Source: Tatumella sp. JGM118 (lineage in GTDB: Bacteria > Pseudomonadota > Gammaproteobacteria > Enterobacterales > Enterobacteriaceae). Taken from it: a DNA stretch of 64,000 bases. Within the stretch, counting starts at the first letter, position 1, and each line of letters opens with the position of its first letter. Location of the stretch: the NCBI RefSeq assembly GCF_018257515.1, contig NZ_JAERJR010000003.1, forward strand, positions 150,090 to 214,089. The letters run 5' to 3'. This document shows positions 41,494 through 50,358 of this stretch, in pieces. A program made the translations under genes and the position numbers. The notes under the pieces are model-generated. The model was given only the letters and a program-made list of their open reading frames with translations. It was not told the DNA's origin and did not search any database.

Positions 41494-42957
41494 ATGACTC
41501 ACCTGTTTAAGCATCTGCTCCCTGAACAGCCCTCGCATTTTATCAATGGTCAGTGGGTTTCCGCGTCTGAAAGCGATGAGGTCCTTAACCCGTCGACCGG
41601 TAAAGTCATTACGCGGGTCGCCACCGGGGATAAAACAACCGTCGACCAGGCCGTCAGGCAGGCAGCGACAGCCCGGAAGCATTGGGCTAAAAAACCCCAG
41701 CCGGAGCGCGCAGCCTTCCTCGGGGCATGGATTGAGCAGGTTAAAGAACATGCTGAAGCACTGGCTCATCTGCTGGTGACCGAACAAGGTAAACCATTGA
41801 GTGAAGCCCGCGGTGAAGTGGAGATGGCACTCACCATGTTGCGTTACTCGGCAAGCTTTGCCTGGCGAAATCAGGGTGAAGTCCTGGCCGCCAGCGCCCC
41901 GGGACAACACTCCGTGACCCGTGAAGTCCCTCTGGGAGTGGTCGGGGCGATTACGCCCTGGAATTTCCCGCTCGCCCTGTTTATCCGTAAAACCGCTCCT
42001 GCCATCGTGGCCGGAAACACCATTGTGGTTAAACCCAGTGAGGTGACTCCCCTCAGTGCCCTGGCTCTGGCCACGCTGAGTCAGAAGGCGGGGATCCCGG
42101 CGGGTGTCATCAATGTGGTCTGCGGTACCGGACGCGTCGTTGGCGATGCGCTGGTAAAACATCCGGACATTGCACTGATTACCATGACCGGGTCTACCGG
42201 CGCCGGTAAACAGATAATGAAAAATGCCGCGGAGAAAGTGATCCCGGTATCACTGGAACTGGGAGGCAAAGCCCCCTTCATTGTAATGAACGATGCCGAT
42301 ATTGAGCGGGCCGCTACCGATGCCCTGAATGCGCGGATGTCAAACTGCGGTCAGGTCTGTATCTGTAACGAACGAACTTATGTGCAGCGCGGGGTTTATG
42401 ACGCTTTTATTCAGGCACTACTGAAAGCGGCCGCCGGCGTGGTGGTGGGTGATCCGATGGCAGAATCGACAACCGTCGGCCCTAAAGTCTCTGTTCCGGA
42501 AAAAGAACATGTGGAAGCGCTGATGAAGGAAACGCTGCAGGAAGGAGGCAAAGTGATATGGCAGGCGGAATTACCCCGCGACCCTGAACTGCAGGGAGGG
42601 AACTGGGTGGCTCCCGCCATCGTCACCGATCTGCCGGATAATGCGCGTATCCTGCGGGAAGAAGTCTTTGGTCCGATATTGCCGGTGGTCGTCTTTGATA
42701 CGCCTGAGGAAGTGATTGAGAAGGCCAATGACTCTGAATACGGACTCAGCTCTTATCTCTATACCCGAGATCTGTCGGTTGCACTGACCCTGTCTGACGC
42801 CCTGGAGTACGGTGAAGTGTATATCAACCGTCACGGGCCTGAGGAGATCAACGGCTTCCATGCGGGCTGGAAACTCTCCGGCCTGGGGGGCGACGATGGC
42901 GAACACGGCTATCAGTTATACGTAAAACGTAAAACCGTCTATATCGACTATCACTAA
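41494..42957 (+). CDS. NAD-dependent aldehyde dehydrogenase, AldA-like
   Basis: A 487-residue aldehyde dehydrogenase closest, by memory of sequence, to E. coli AldA (lactaldehyde/glycolaldehyde dehydrogenase). Catalytic residues are Asn157 (TPWNFPL), Glu255 (LELGGKAP) and Cys289 (SNCGQVCICNERT). The coenzyme-binding GSTGAGKQIM segment is present. The C-terminal INRHGPEEINGFHAGWKLSG resembles the AldA ending. The start is the ATG five bases after AAGGAG; a GTG two codons earlier overlaps the ribosome site. Placed 40 bases after the glyoxalase, it probably oxidises lactaldehyde, methylglyoxal or a related aldehyde. Confidence 0.88.
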   Translation: MTHLFKHLLPEQPSHFINGQWVSASESDEVLNPSTGKVITRVATGDKTTVDQAVRQAATARKHWAKKPQPERAAFLGAWIEQVKEHAEALAHLLVTEQGKPLSEARGEVEMALTMLRYSASFAWRNQGEVLAASAPGQHSVTREVPLGVVGAITPWNFPLALFIRKTAPAIVAGNTIVVKPSEVTPLSALALATLSQKAGIPAGVINVVCGTGRVVGDALVKHPDIALITMTGSTGAGKQIMKNAAEKVIPVSLELGGKAPFIVMNDADIERAATDALNARMSNCGQVCICNERTYVQRGVYDAFIQALLKAAAGVVVGDPMAESTTVGPKVSVPEKEHVEALMKETLQEGGKVIWQAELPRDPELQGGNWVAPAIVTDLPDNARILREEVFGPILPVVVFDTPEEVIEKANDSEYGLSSYLYTRDLSVALTLSDALEYGEVYINRHGPEEINGFHAGWKLSGLGGDDGEHGYQLYVKRKTVYIDYH

Positions 42958-43030
42958 TCGCACGCGGGGAGTGCCTCTCCCCGCCTGGCGGTAACGCCCG
43001 CGACCGTGCAATATCATGACAGGAACGCCC

Positions 43031-43924
43031 ATGAATATGTTACTGGTCCTCTGTCTGCTGATTGGCGCAGGTGTCCGCTGTACGGGACGCTATCCTCAGC
43101 AACTGGTGCCTTCAGTAAACTGGTGGCTTATCACCATTGCACTGCCCTGCGTTATTCTGACATTGATTCCGCACACCCGCATTGACACTTCCGGTCTGTT
43201 TCCGGTACTGAGTATGTGGGTGGTCTTTCTGGGGGCTGTGGCGGTTGCCCTGCTGGCATGGCGTTTCGCGGGCTGGTCACGGGAAGTGTGTGGCGTACTG
43301 GTCTTAGTGGCCGGTATCGGCAATACCTCCTTTATGGGTTTCCCGGTGATCTCCGGCTACTACGGGGCTGACGGGCTGAAAATAGCGGTTATCGCCGACC
43401 AGTTAGGCAGTTTTATTATTCTGTCCACCGCAGGTGTGGTGACGATGGCGTTCTGCTCAGGAAGCGGAGTCAGCCTGCGCAGTGTAGCCACACGAATTGC
43501 GACCTTCCCGCCGTTTATCGCGCTTATCGTCAGCCTCGCGCTCAAACCTTTTGGCGGACTGCCGGAAATACTTCAGACCCCGCTGGCCACTATCGGGGCC
43601 ACGATGACGCCACTGGCGCTGTTCAGCACCGGTTTACAAATCCGGCTTCGTCCTCCGCGTCTGTTGCTCGGCCCCCTGATCACCGGGACCTGCTGGAAAC
43701 TGATTGCCGCTCCGGCCCTGGTCTGGTTGTTATCCACCGGTTTTTCCTCACTCAGCCATCAGGTTGTCAGTGTGTCACTGTTACAGGCCGGCATGGCGCC
43801 GATGATAGCGGCCGCCATGATGGCACAACGGGCAGGGCTCAGACCGGAACTGGCCAATGCCCTGCAAAGTTACGGTATCCTGTTTTCATTCATCACGCTG
43901 GCCGCCTGGCACAGCGTTTTATAG
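43031..43924 (+). CDS. AEC-family (auxin efflux carrier-like) permease
   Basis: About ten hydrophobic segments over 297 residues. The fold and motifs (PSVNWWLITIALPCVILTLI near the start; AGIGNTSFMGFPVISGYYG in the middle; LLQAGMAPMIAAAMMAQRAGL near the end) mark the AEC family of carboxylate carriers. The start used has AGGA six bases upstream; an ATG five codons earlier is possible. Its place after the aldehyde dehydrogenase suggests transport of the acid product or substrate, for example lactate or a 2-hydroxy acid. That is inference. Confidence 0.83.
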   Translation: MNMLLVLCLLIGAGVRCTGRYPQQLVPSVNWWLITIALPCVILTLIPHTRIDTSGLFPVLSMWVVFLGAVAVALLAWRFAGWSREVCGVLVLVAGIGNTSFMGFPVISGYYGADGLKIAVIADQLGSFIILSTAGVVTMAFCSGSGVSLRSVATRIATFPPFIALIVSLALKPFGGLPEILQTPLATIGATMTPLALFSTGLQIRLRPPRLLLGPLITGTCWKLIAAPALVWLLSTGFSSLSHQVVSVSLLQAGMAPMIAAAMMAQRAGLRPELANALQSYGILFSFITLAAWHSVL

Positions 43925-43949
43925 CGATTATGTGTATGACGGAGTCAGC

Positions 43950-44825
43950 ATGCTATTAAAACTGCATCAGTTAAGTTTTTTCTGCGCACTGGTGGAAGAA
44001 GGCAGTATCGCGGCCGCGGCAGATCGGATGTGCTGTGTTCCGTCCAATGTCAGTACCCGCATTAAAGAACTGGAAGCCAGCCTGGAAGTACCCCTGGTTA
44101 ACCGTGACAAACAGCGTCTGACACTGACGCCGGAAGGTCGGGCTTTTTATCCGCAGGCACAGCAGTTGCTGGAGCAGAGCCGGCAGTGCCGGACCTTTTT
44201 CCGCCACGCCTTGTTGCAGGGAACACTCCGGCTCGGGGTGCTGGACGTGGCACTGAAAGGCCGCTTACAGGCACCAGTCATCCGTTTTATGCAGCAGAAC
44301 CCTCAGGTACAGATTAATATTTGCTGTGATTCGTCATTACCGCTGATGGAGAGATTACTTCGCGGGGATCTGGATATGATTCTGGTCGATGGTCCGGTTC
44401 AGCATCCGGCGCTGAAAACCCATTTTTTCGCGCCGGAAAGCCTGTCGCTGGTCACCCATCTGGCGGATCAGCAGCAGTTTAAGGCTCAGGCCGCAGGGCT
44501 GACCTTATTCAGCTTCGGTGAAAGCTGTTTCTACTATCTGCTGGCTCGTCAGTGGCTAAGCCAGCAGGAACTGAGCTATTCACGGCAGTCGGATATTGAG
44601 TCCTATGACCTGATACTGAATGCCGTGCGCCAGGGACTGGGGTTTACCGTCATGCCACAGACGTTTATTGCCGGTAACCCCGCGCTGGACGGGCTTTATC
44701 ACTTTCCGCTGGATGACCTGCCACCCTGCGACATCTACCTGGCAGCGCCGGCCAACGAACAGTCAGCGCTGGCGCAGACCTTTTATCGCCATCTGCTTTC
44801 CGATGCGGACGGCAGCCTGTCTTAA
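43950..44825 (+). CDS. LysR-family transcriptional regulator
   Basis: A 291-residue LysR protein. The N-terminal HTH spans about 1-60 (LHQLSFFCALVEEGSIAAAA and VSTRIKELEASLEVPLVNR), followed by a substrate-binding domain. GGAG five bases before the chosen ATG fixes the start. It lies 25 bases after the AEC gene on the same strand, an unusual order, as LysR genes are mostly divergent from their targets. It probably controls the glyoxalase operon. Its last codons (DGSLS, stop) fall inside the 119-bp tandem duplication. Confidence 0.87.
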   Translation: MLLKLHQLSFFCALVEEGSIAAAADRMCCVPSNVSTRIKELEASLEVPLVNRDKQRLTLTPEGRAFYPQAQQLLEQSRQCRTFFRHALLQGTLRLGVLDVALKGRLQAPVIRFMQQNPQVQINICCDSSLPLMERLLRGDLDMILVDGPVQHPALKTHFFAPESLSLVTHLADQQQFKAQAAGLTLFSFGESCFYYLLARQWLSQQELSYSRQSDIESYDLILNAVRQGLGFTVMPQTFIAGNPALDGLYHFPLDDLPPCDIYLAAPANEQSALAQTFYRHLLSDADGSLS

Positions 44826-45044
44826 CCGTCCGCCATCGGTTCTCAGCCACGGCCGGTTAATAACTGCTGCAACCCGGCCAGGTTCTGTACCTTCCAGGTC
44901 GGGTGGATCGTGTCCGGCAGAGTCCGGACGGCAGCCTGTCTTAACCGTCCGGCATCGGTTCTCAGCCGCGGCCAGTTAATAACTGCTGCAACCCGGCCAG
45001 GTTCTGTACCTGCCAGGTCGGGTGGATCGTGTCCGGCAGAGTCC
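44807..45044. repeat. 119-bp tandem duplication joining lysR and yjjG 3' ends
   Basis: Bases 44807-44925 and 44926-45044 are two adjacent copies, differing at only four positions. Each copy carries the last codons of the LysR gene and its stop, the intergenic segment, and (other strand) the last codons of yjjG with its stop. The first copy serves lysR and the second serves yjjG; each also holds a vestigial tail of the other gene. The start of a third copy is limited to a few bases. Confidence 0.95.
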
Positions 45045-45648
45045 GGACGCCATGATCTAACCAGCAGGTTTTCATTCCGGCCTTGATGCCCCCCAGAATA
45101 TCCGATTCCGGAGTGTCCCCGACCATCAGTACCCGCTCCGGGGCCGGATTACCTAACAGTTTCAGGGTATGTTCGAAAATCACAGGATCCGGTTTTGCTA
45201 CGCCGACCTGCTCAGAAATGACCAGCGCATCAAAATACTCACCGAATCCGGTACGCTGCAGACGGGCCTGCTGTAATGCCGTGAACCCGTTGGTGATGAT
45301 AGCCAGCCGGACCTTGCCTTTTACGCTGTCGAGTAATGCCGCTGCCCCCTCCAGTGGCTGACAGATCTCCGCCATCGCCAGCAGGAAGTTATGGTTCAGC
45401 GTTTCCGCAGACACATTCAGACGGGTGGCCCAGGGAATAAAACGGCGGGTCTGCAACTGAGCCGCAGTGATTTTTCCGTCCTGATAATCGACCCAGAGGG
45501 GTTTATTGACCGCCTGATAAGCCTGATAGTCATCTGCAGAAAAAACAACATCATAAGCCTGAAACATCCTCTGTAACCCCTGAAAGGCATCAAAAGCAAA
45601 CAGTGTTTCATCGGCATCGAAAATGATGCAATCCAGAGTATTAAGCAT
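44962..45648 (-). CDS. yjjG: Pyrimidine 5'-nucleotidase YjjG (HAD family)
   Basis: A HAD hydrolase that dephosphorylates dUMP/dTMP and non-canonical pyrimidine nucleotides. Nucleophile motif [17 protein letters not shown] lies at 10-26. Motif II is in [13 protein letters not shown], the Lys in [12 protein letters not shown], and the acidic motif in [19 protein letters not shown]. Length is 228 (E. coli 225). The C-terminus ([15 protein letters not shown]) lies in the right copy of the tandem duplication; the left copy encodes the same ending with Gln changed to Lys. It follows rimI, 26 bases away. Confidence 0.94.
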   Translation of the reverse strand: MLNTLDCIIFDADETLFAFDAFQGLQRMFQAYDVVFSADDYQAYQAVNKPLWVDYQDGKITAAQLQTRRFIPWATRLNVSAETLNHNFLLAMAEICQPLEGAAALLDSVKGKVRLAIITNGFTALQQARLQRTGFGEYFDALVISEQVGVAKPDPVIFEHTLKLLGNPAPERVLMVGDTPESDILGGIKAGMKTCWLDHGVRTLPDTIHPTWQVQNLAGLQQLLTGRG

Positions 45649-45674
45649 GAAATCTCCGCGAAATTGGGTGCTGA

Positions 45675-46115
45675 TTACAAGACCAGCGCCATGAGAAGAG
45701 CATCTTCACGACCGGTCGCCGTCGGATAGTAACGCGCCCGGCGGGAGACCTGGTTAAATCCCATCTGTTCATAGAGCGCAATCGCGGCGGCATTGGACTC
45801 ACGAACTTCCAGCCACAGGGTCAGTACACCGCGCTCTGTCAGCAAGGCCACCAGATGTTCGAGCAGTTGTTTTCCGAACCCCCGACGCTGGAATTGCGGG
45901 TCGACCGCAATATTAAATAGCGAAGCTTCGTCGAGGACTATCTGAGTAATGGCAAATCCTGCCATTTTTCCGTCGGCGTCCAGCCGCAGATTGAGGTAAC
46001 GCTCACCGTGATTGCCGGCAAAGGTTTCAGCCGACCAGGGAAAGGCGTGGCTGCGCTGCTCTATCGCCAGCGCCAGCGCCTGATCTTCAGGCGCGAGAAA
46101 AGAAATGACTGTCAT
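45675..46115 (-). CDS. rimI: Ribosomal protein S18 alanine N-acetyltransferase
   Basis: RimI is a GNAT enzyme acetylating the N-terminus of S18. The acetyl-CoA loop [18 protein letters not shown] is at about 74-91, and [17 protein letters not shown] is the conserved end of the fold. Length is 146 (E. coli 148). It overlaps the end of holD by 29 bases, as is usual, so the two are translationally coupled. Confidence 0.95.
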   Translation of the reverse strand: MTVISFLAPEDQALALAIEQRSHAFPWSAETFAGNHGERYLNLRLDADGKMAGFAITQIVLDEASLFNIAVDPQFQRRGFGKQLLEHLVALLTERGVLTLWLEVRESNAAAIALYEQMGFNQVSRRARYYPTATGREDALLMALVL

Positions 46116-46497
46116 AAGTTGTTATCTGTTGCCACAGGTTACGTTTCGCTTCGCTGTTATCAATAAGTTCTGCCAGTGGCGGCGTGGTCAGTTGCACCCC
46201 GGCATACTGTTTTTCGGCCGGAACCCCCAGAAGCCACAGGGCACAAGGCACCGGCGCCGGCAGCATAGAAAGTTGCCGCTCTGTCAGTATTAATAACTGA
46301 TGTTCATTAAGGTCCAGAGTACGCAACACGTCCTGCATAAATGCAGGTGTCAGAGAGAGTGTCTCTGAGGTGACAATCACCAGCCGGGTTTCCGCGCGCA
46401 GACGAACAGCCACCTCCCCCCGGAGCACCCGTGGGCGATGTAAACGATATTGCGTAATACCCATCTGCTGTAATAACCAGTCGCGCCTGCCTGCCAT
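46087..46497 (-). CDS. holD: DNA polymerase III psi subunit
   Basis: Psi links the clamp loader through chi to single-strand-binding protein. The 136-residue protein starts MAGRRDWLLQQMGITQYRLHRP, the conserved N-terminus that binds the clamp loader, and ends [16 protein letters not shown]. This family diverges fast; length and neighbours (rimI after, divergent rsmC before) support the call. Confidence 0.92.
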   Translation of the reverse strand: MAGRRDWLLQQMGITQYRLHRPRVLRGEVAVRLRAETRLVIVTSETLSLTPAFMQDVLRTLDLNEHQLLILTERQLSMLPAPVPCALWLLGVPAEKQYAGVQLTTPPLAELIDNSEAKRNLWQQITTYDSHFFSRA

Positions 46498-46601
46498 GCA
46501 TTTATCCGTCCTGAAGAAGATTGCGTGTCTATGCTAGCAAACCCATCGTACATGCGCCAACAAACCACTATAATCATCCGGCTTAAGAATAAGGAGCCAA
46601 C

Positions 46602-47633
46602 ATGTCCGTATATACACCGGCCAGTGAAGTCATACTGCGCCACAGTGAAGAATTCGAAACCCGTCATGTTTTATTTGCCGGGGACCTGCAGGATGACCTG
46701 CCCGCCCATCTGGTGACGGCTTCCCGCAAAGTTCATACCCAGCAATATCACCACTGGCAAAAACTGAGCCAGCTGATGGGTGAAGATGCCAGCTTCAGCC
46801 TGGCGGCCGATGCCGCTATGGTCAACGGCTGCGACACTCTGGTGTATTACTGGCCGAAAAATAAGCCGGAAGCCCGTTTTCAGTTACAGAATCTGCTGTC
46901 CCTGCTGCCCGTCGGTTGCGATATCTTCGTGATCGGCGAAAACCGCAGCGGCGTCCGTAGCGCAGAAACCCTGCTGGCCCCGTGGGCCCGGTTAGAGAAA
47001 ATCGACAGCGCCCGCCGCTGTGGTCTGTATCACGGCCAGCTGGAAACTCAGCCGGCATTCGATATCGCTGAATTCCGGGAGCAATACCAGACAGAGACCC
47101 TGACCATTGATACTCTCCCGGGCGTCTTCAGCCGCGATGGCCTGGATAACGGCAGTGCGCTGCTGCTTTCCACCCTGACACCACATACCAAAGGCAAAGT
47201 GCTGGATATGGGATGCGGTGCGGGCGTGCTCTCGGTGGCTCTGGCAAAACATTCACCGAAAGTCCGTCTGTGGCTGACCGATGTGAATGCCGCCGCCCTG
47301 GCCGCCAGTGAAGCGACGTTAGCGTCAAACGGTGTGGAAGGTGAAGTGTTCGCCAGTAACGTTTTCTCAGACGTCAGTGGCCGTTTCGATATGATCATCT
47401 CTAACCCGCCGTTCCATGACGGATTACAGACCAGCCTGGACGCGGCCTCAGCATTGATCCGCGGTGCAGCAAAACACCTGAATACCGGCGGTGAACTGCG
47501 TATTGTGGCGAATGCCTTCCTCCCGTACCCGCAAATTCTGGAAGAGACCTTCGGTAATCACGAGATACTGGCGCAGACCGGCAAATTCCGCGTGTACCGC
47601 AGCGTATACGGACGGGGCAGCCGGGCGAAATAA
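46602..47633 (+). CDS. rsmC: 16S rRNA m2G1207 methyltransferase
   Basis: RsmC methylates G1207 of 16S rRNA. The 343 residues equal E. coli. The N-terminal half is a degenerate methyltransferase-like domain. The C-terminal half carries SAM motif [17 protein letters not shown] (about 200-216) and the catalytic NPPFHDGLQ (near 268). It is divergent from holD and precedes the leucine tRNA gene. Confidence 0.96.
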   Translation: MSVYTPASEVILRHSEEFETRHVLFAGDLQDDLPAHLVTASRKVHTQQYHHWQKLSQLMGEDASFSLAADAAMVNGCDTLVYYWPKNKPEARFQLQNLLSLLPVGCDIFVIGENRSGVRSAETLLAPWARLEKIDSARRCGLYHGQLETQPAFDIAEFREQYQTETLTIDTLPGVFSRDGLDNGSALLLSTLTPHTKGKVLDMGCGAGVLSVALAKHSPKVRLWLTDVNAAALAASEATLASNGVEGEVFASNVFSDVSGRFDMIISNPPFHDGLQTSLDAASALIRGAAKHLNTGGELRIVANAFLPYPQILEETFGNHEILAQTGKFRVYRSVYGRGSRAK

Positions 47634-47717
47634 TACCGGCGGCTGACCCGCGTCTGCCGGCCACCGCAGCGTCTGCTGGTTTTTACAGCAGTCACACTCC
47701 GCTCAGCGAAATATCAG

Positions 47718-47745
47718 TTGACGCGGGGTGTAAAATCTCTACAAT
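47718..47745 (+). promoter_or_regulatory. Promoter of the leucine tRNA gene
   Basis: TTGACG (47718-47723), a 16-base spacer and TACAAT (47740-47745), followed by a GC-rich discriminator (GCGCC) as in stringently controlled stable-RNA promoters. Confidence 0.8.
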
Positions 47746-47788
47746 GCGCCTCCGTGGTAACAATACAATCTTTTTGTATTGATGGTAT

Positions 47789-47875
47789 GCGAAGGTGGCG
47801 GAATTGGTAGACGCGCTAGCTTCAGGTGTTAGTGTCTTAACGGACGTGAGGGTTCAAGTCCCTCTCTTCGCACCA
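47789..47875 (+). tRNA. tRNA-Leu (anticodon CAG)
   Basis: An 87-nt class II tRNA. The acceptor stem GCGAAGG pairs with the 3' TCTTCGC (one G-T), followed by ACCA encoded in the DNA. The anticodon CAG is at 47823-47825 in CTTCAGGT, followed by a long variable arm, and the T loop reads GGTTCAAGTCC. It is nearly identical to E. coli leuV/P/Q, which come in tandem; here only one copy is present. No integrase or attachment repeat lies next to it. Confidence 0.97.
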
Positions 47876-47994
47876 CGTTGTCTTCTCTGCTAAACCTTTC
47901 TGTTATCCCGCGTGCTGTTTCTGTTATTTCCCGTTTTTATCCTTACTTCACAGCTATCGTGATCCCCTTTGATGCTTTGCTTATCCGGTACCCG

Positions 47995-48273
47995 CTAAGG
48001 GAAATTCACCACCATTGCGGCTACACTGCCGGAAACGACCAGACAGGCAGGCAGTAACAGGTAATGACGTAAACGGGGATGCAATAACATCACCAGCGTC
48101 AGTATCAACGCCATCAGCATAATGATCCGCCATTGCTCAAACCCGGGATGCCAGAGCGCAAAGACCGGCATTGCCGCACAGGGCAGCAAAACGCCCCAGC
48201 CGCTGTCGATCTTTTTGCCCATCATCCAGCTGAATATCCACAACGATCCTGACGCTACCATCGCCATTTCCAT
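47995..48273 (-). CDS. Small membrane protein, DUF1435-like
   Basis: A 92-residue protein with three to four hydrophobic stretches and motifs WGVLLPCAAMPVFALWHPGF and LHPRLRHYLLLPACLV. From memory these resemble enterobacterial DUF1435 proteins of unknown function; the family assignment is tentative. ATG at 48273 has GAGGG seven bases upstream. Its likely promoter (TTGAAA / TATGAT on the minus strand) is covered by two Fur-like boxes, which suggests iron control. Confidence 0.6.
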   Translation of the reverse strand: MEMAMVASGSLWIFSWMMGKKIDSGWGVLLPCAAMPVFALWHPGFEQWRIIMLMALILTLVMLLHPRLRHYLLLPACLVVSGSVAAMVVNFP

Positions 48274-48290
48274 CAATAAACCCTCTTAAC

Positions 48291-48334
48291 GAGAATGATT
48301 TTCACTATCATATGATAGTAGTTATCATTTTCAA
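48291..48334. promoter_or_regulatory. Divergent promoters overlapped by two Fur-like boxes
   Basis: GAGAATGATTTTCACTATC (48291-48309) matches the 19-bp Fur consensus at 15 positions, and GATAGTAGTTATCATTTTC (48314-48332) at 14. Between them ACTATCATATGATAGT (48304-48319) is a 16-bp perfect palindrome. Leftward promoter: TTGAAA (48329-48334), 16 bases, TATGAT (48307-48312). Rightward: TTCACT (48301-48306), 16 bases, TATCAT (48323-48328). Fur binding would block both. Confidence 0.68.
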
Positions 48335-48460
48335 CTTATTTTATGCTTCCTGAGCACAAAAAAGTTTTTTCACCAAACCCGGTGTAATTTCCCGCAGAAG
48401 CGTTTACAGCCTCCTCCGCTTATGGCAATTTTTAAATCTGAAAAATTCCTGGAGAATAAA

Positions 48461-48919
48461 ATGAGTCTGCAGTCGGTACAGCAGTTCTTTGCTGAGCATG
48501 CCCCGGATATTGAAGTCATAGAAGCCGCAGAAAGTACCGCGACTGTCGATATGGCAGCCCGGGTCCATCGGGTCGAACCCGGACAAATTGCGAAGACCCT
48601 GTCACTGAAAGTGAAGCAGGAAATTATTCTGGTTGTGATGAGCGGAAACGCACGGCTGGATAACAAAAAGCTCAGAGCCACCCTGGGGGCCAAAGCCAGG
48701 ATGCTCAGTGTGGATGAGGTTATCAATGCGACCGGGCATCCGGTCGGCGGGGTCTGCCCTTTCGGGCTGGAGAATCCGTTAACGATCTATTGTGATGTTT
48801 CGCTGCAGGCATTCAGCGAAGTGCTGCCCGCCGCCGGCAGCACACATAGCTGCGTGCGTATCACCCCACAGCGCATGGCAGAACTGACGGAAGCCCGCTG
48901 GGTGGATGTCAGCCAGTAA
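48461..48919 (+). CDS. YbaK/EbsC-family aminoacyl-tRNA deacylase-like protein
   Basis: A 152-residue single-domain protein of the YbaK/ProRS-editing superfamily, which removes mischarged amino acids from tRNA. The conserved lysine lies in IAKTLSLKV. GHPVGGVCPFGLENPLTIYCD and AAGSTHSCVRITP are the other family blocks. ATG follows GGAG by six bases; the in-frame ATG 13 codons upstream lacks a ribosome site. It is not YbaK or YeaK itself, and the tRNA specificity is unknown. Possible Fur control would be unusual for this family. Confidence 0.82.
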   Translation: MSLQSVQQFFAEHAPDIEVIEAAESTATVDMAARVHRVEPGQIAKTLSLKVKQEIILVVMSGNARLDNKKLRATLGAKARMLSVDEVINATGHPVGGVCPFGLENPLTIYCDVSLQAFSEVLPAAGSTHSCVRITPQRMAELTEARWVDVSQ

Positions 48920-48945
48920 CGCCCCCGGCGGCCCGGGGGCCGCCG

Positions 48946-50151
48946 TTATTCTTTGCCGGTGATCGTCATCCCCCGGGTTTCTTTGCCCAGCGCGGTCAGC
49001 AGACAAATCAGTACCGCCACCACTCCGGCGACCAGAGCCATACTCAGTCCGTAATTTCCACCGTGGGCAGAGGCGATACCCGACTGCAACGTCGCATTCA
49101 CCGAGGCTATCAGATTACCGGACTGATAGACGAAGCCCGGGAGGACGGCACGGGCATTCGCCGGTACCAGTTCGGTCAGCCAGGTCGGGATCACTCCCCA
49201 GGCTCCCTGCACCATAAACTGCATTAAAAATGCCCCCAGACCAATCATCCAGGACCCCGATGAAAATGCCCACAGAGGCAGGACCGGCAGTGCCAGAAAC
49301 GAGGCCAGCATAATTGCTTTTTTACGGCCAATCTTCTCAGAAAGTAAACCAAAGCCGATCCCCCCCGCCATGGCCGCGATGTTATAGCTGATGGCGATCA
49401 CACTGATAGTATGAGCATCAAACTGATGCTGTATTTTCAGGAAAGTCGGATATAAATCCTGCGTCCCGTGGCTGAAGAAATTGAAGCAGGCCATCAGTAA
49501 CACCAGATAAAGACATAACCTGGCATGCTGTCTGATGATCGGTAATAACGCATACTTTTCGGCTTTCGCTTTCGACGCCAGCCAGACCGGGGATTCAGGC
49601 ACCCTGAAATAGATAAACGGCAGGAGCAGCACCGGCGCAGTCCCGACCAGAAACATGCCCCGCCAGCCGAGCAGCGTATAGCAGAGCCCGAAGATCACCG
49701 AGGCCAGCAGATAACCGCAGGGATAACCGGCCTGAAAGACTCCGGACATCAGACCGCGTGAGCGATCCGGGATCGTCTCCATCGCCAGTGAGGAGGCGAC
49801 GCCCCAGATACCTCCCATGGCTACACCGTAAAGCCCCCGGAAAATCAGGAATGCGGTAAAGGTCGGAGACCAGGCCGATAACAGCTCAAACAGCGAGAAC
49901 ATCACGATATTCAGCATCAGTATCGGCCGGCGACCATACTTTTCCGCCAGCCAGCCAAATAACAGAGCCCCTGCCGGTCTTACCGCCAGTGTCAGCATGA
50001 TCGCCAGCGAAACTTCCGTCATACTGCGATGGAAATAGTCCGCCAGATCACTGAGGACGAAGACAAGGATAAAAAAATCGAAGGCATCCAGCATCCAGCT
50101 GGTGAAACAGGCAAAAGCGACATTCTTTTGTGTAGCGGTCCAGTGGAGCAT
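48946..50151 (-). CDS. MFS transporter, sialate/carboxylate:H+ symporter type
   Basis: A 401-residue transporter with about twelve hydrophobic segments. The first segment FTSWMLDAFDFFILVFVLSDL and loop FGWLAEKYGRRPILMLN are typical of the SHS group (NanT, Jen1-like). The second half has ISYNIAAMAGGIGFGLLSEKIGRKKAI. Carboxylate or sugar-acid substrates are likely but cannot be read. It lies about 200 bases after the nucleoside hydrolase on the same strand and may be a separate unit. Confidence 0.82.
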   Translation of the reverse strand: MLHWTATQKNVAFACFTSWMLDAFDFFILVFVLSDLADYFHRSMTEVSLAIMLTLAVRPAGALLFGWLAEKYGRRPILMLNIVMFSLFELLSAWSPTFTAFLIFRGLYGVAMGGIWGVASSLAMETIPDRSRGLMSGVFQAGYPCGYLLASVIFGLCYTLLGWRGMFLVGTAPVLLLPFIYFRVPESPVWLASKAKAEKYALLPIIRQHARLCLYLVLLMACFNFFSHGTQDLYPTFLKIQHQFDAHTISVIAISYNIAAMAGGIGFGLLSEKIGRKKAIMLASFLALPVLPLWAFSSGSWMIGLGAFLMQFMVQGAWGVIPTWLTELVPANARAVLPGFVYQSGNLIASVNATLQSGIASAHGGNYGLSMALVAGVVAVLICLLTALGKETRGMTITGKE

Positions 50152-50358
50152 GGCAGAGATCCTTGCCGGTCCCGTTGCACAGCGCTTAACAGTGCCGGGC
50201 AGAGGGAGCAGTCACAGAGCAGCAGGTATGTGTTTAGTTTGTTATATATTTTTATATAGCATGTAAAAAACAAACCGCATGACAGAACCTGCGCCAGCTC
50301 ACTGTATCAGTTGTAAGAAAGTATATTTATCGCGAAAGTCCGGCGGCAGATGACACCG

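Noticed and set aside
47789-47875. tRNA-Leu as an integration site for a genomic island
   Set aside because: No integrase, no duplicated tRNA 3' end and no change of gene style directly downstream.
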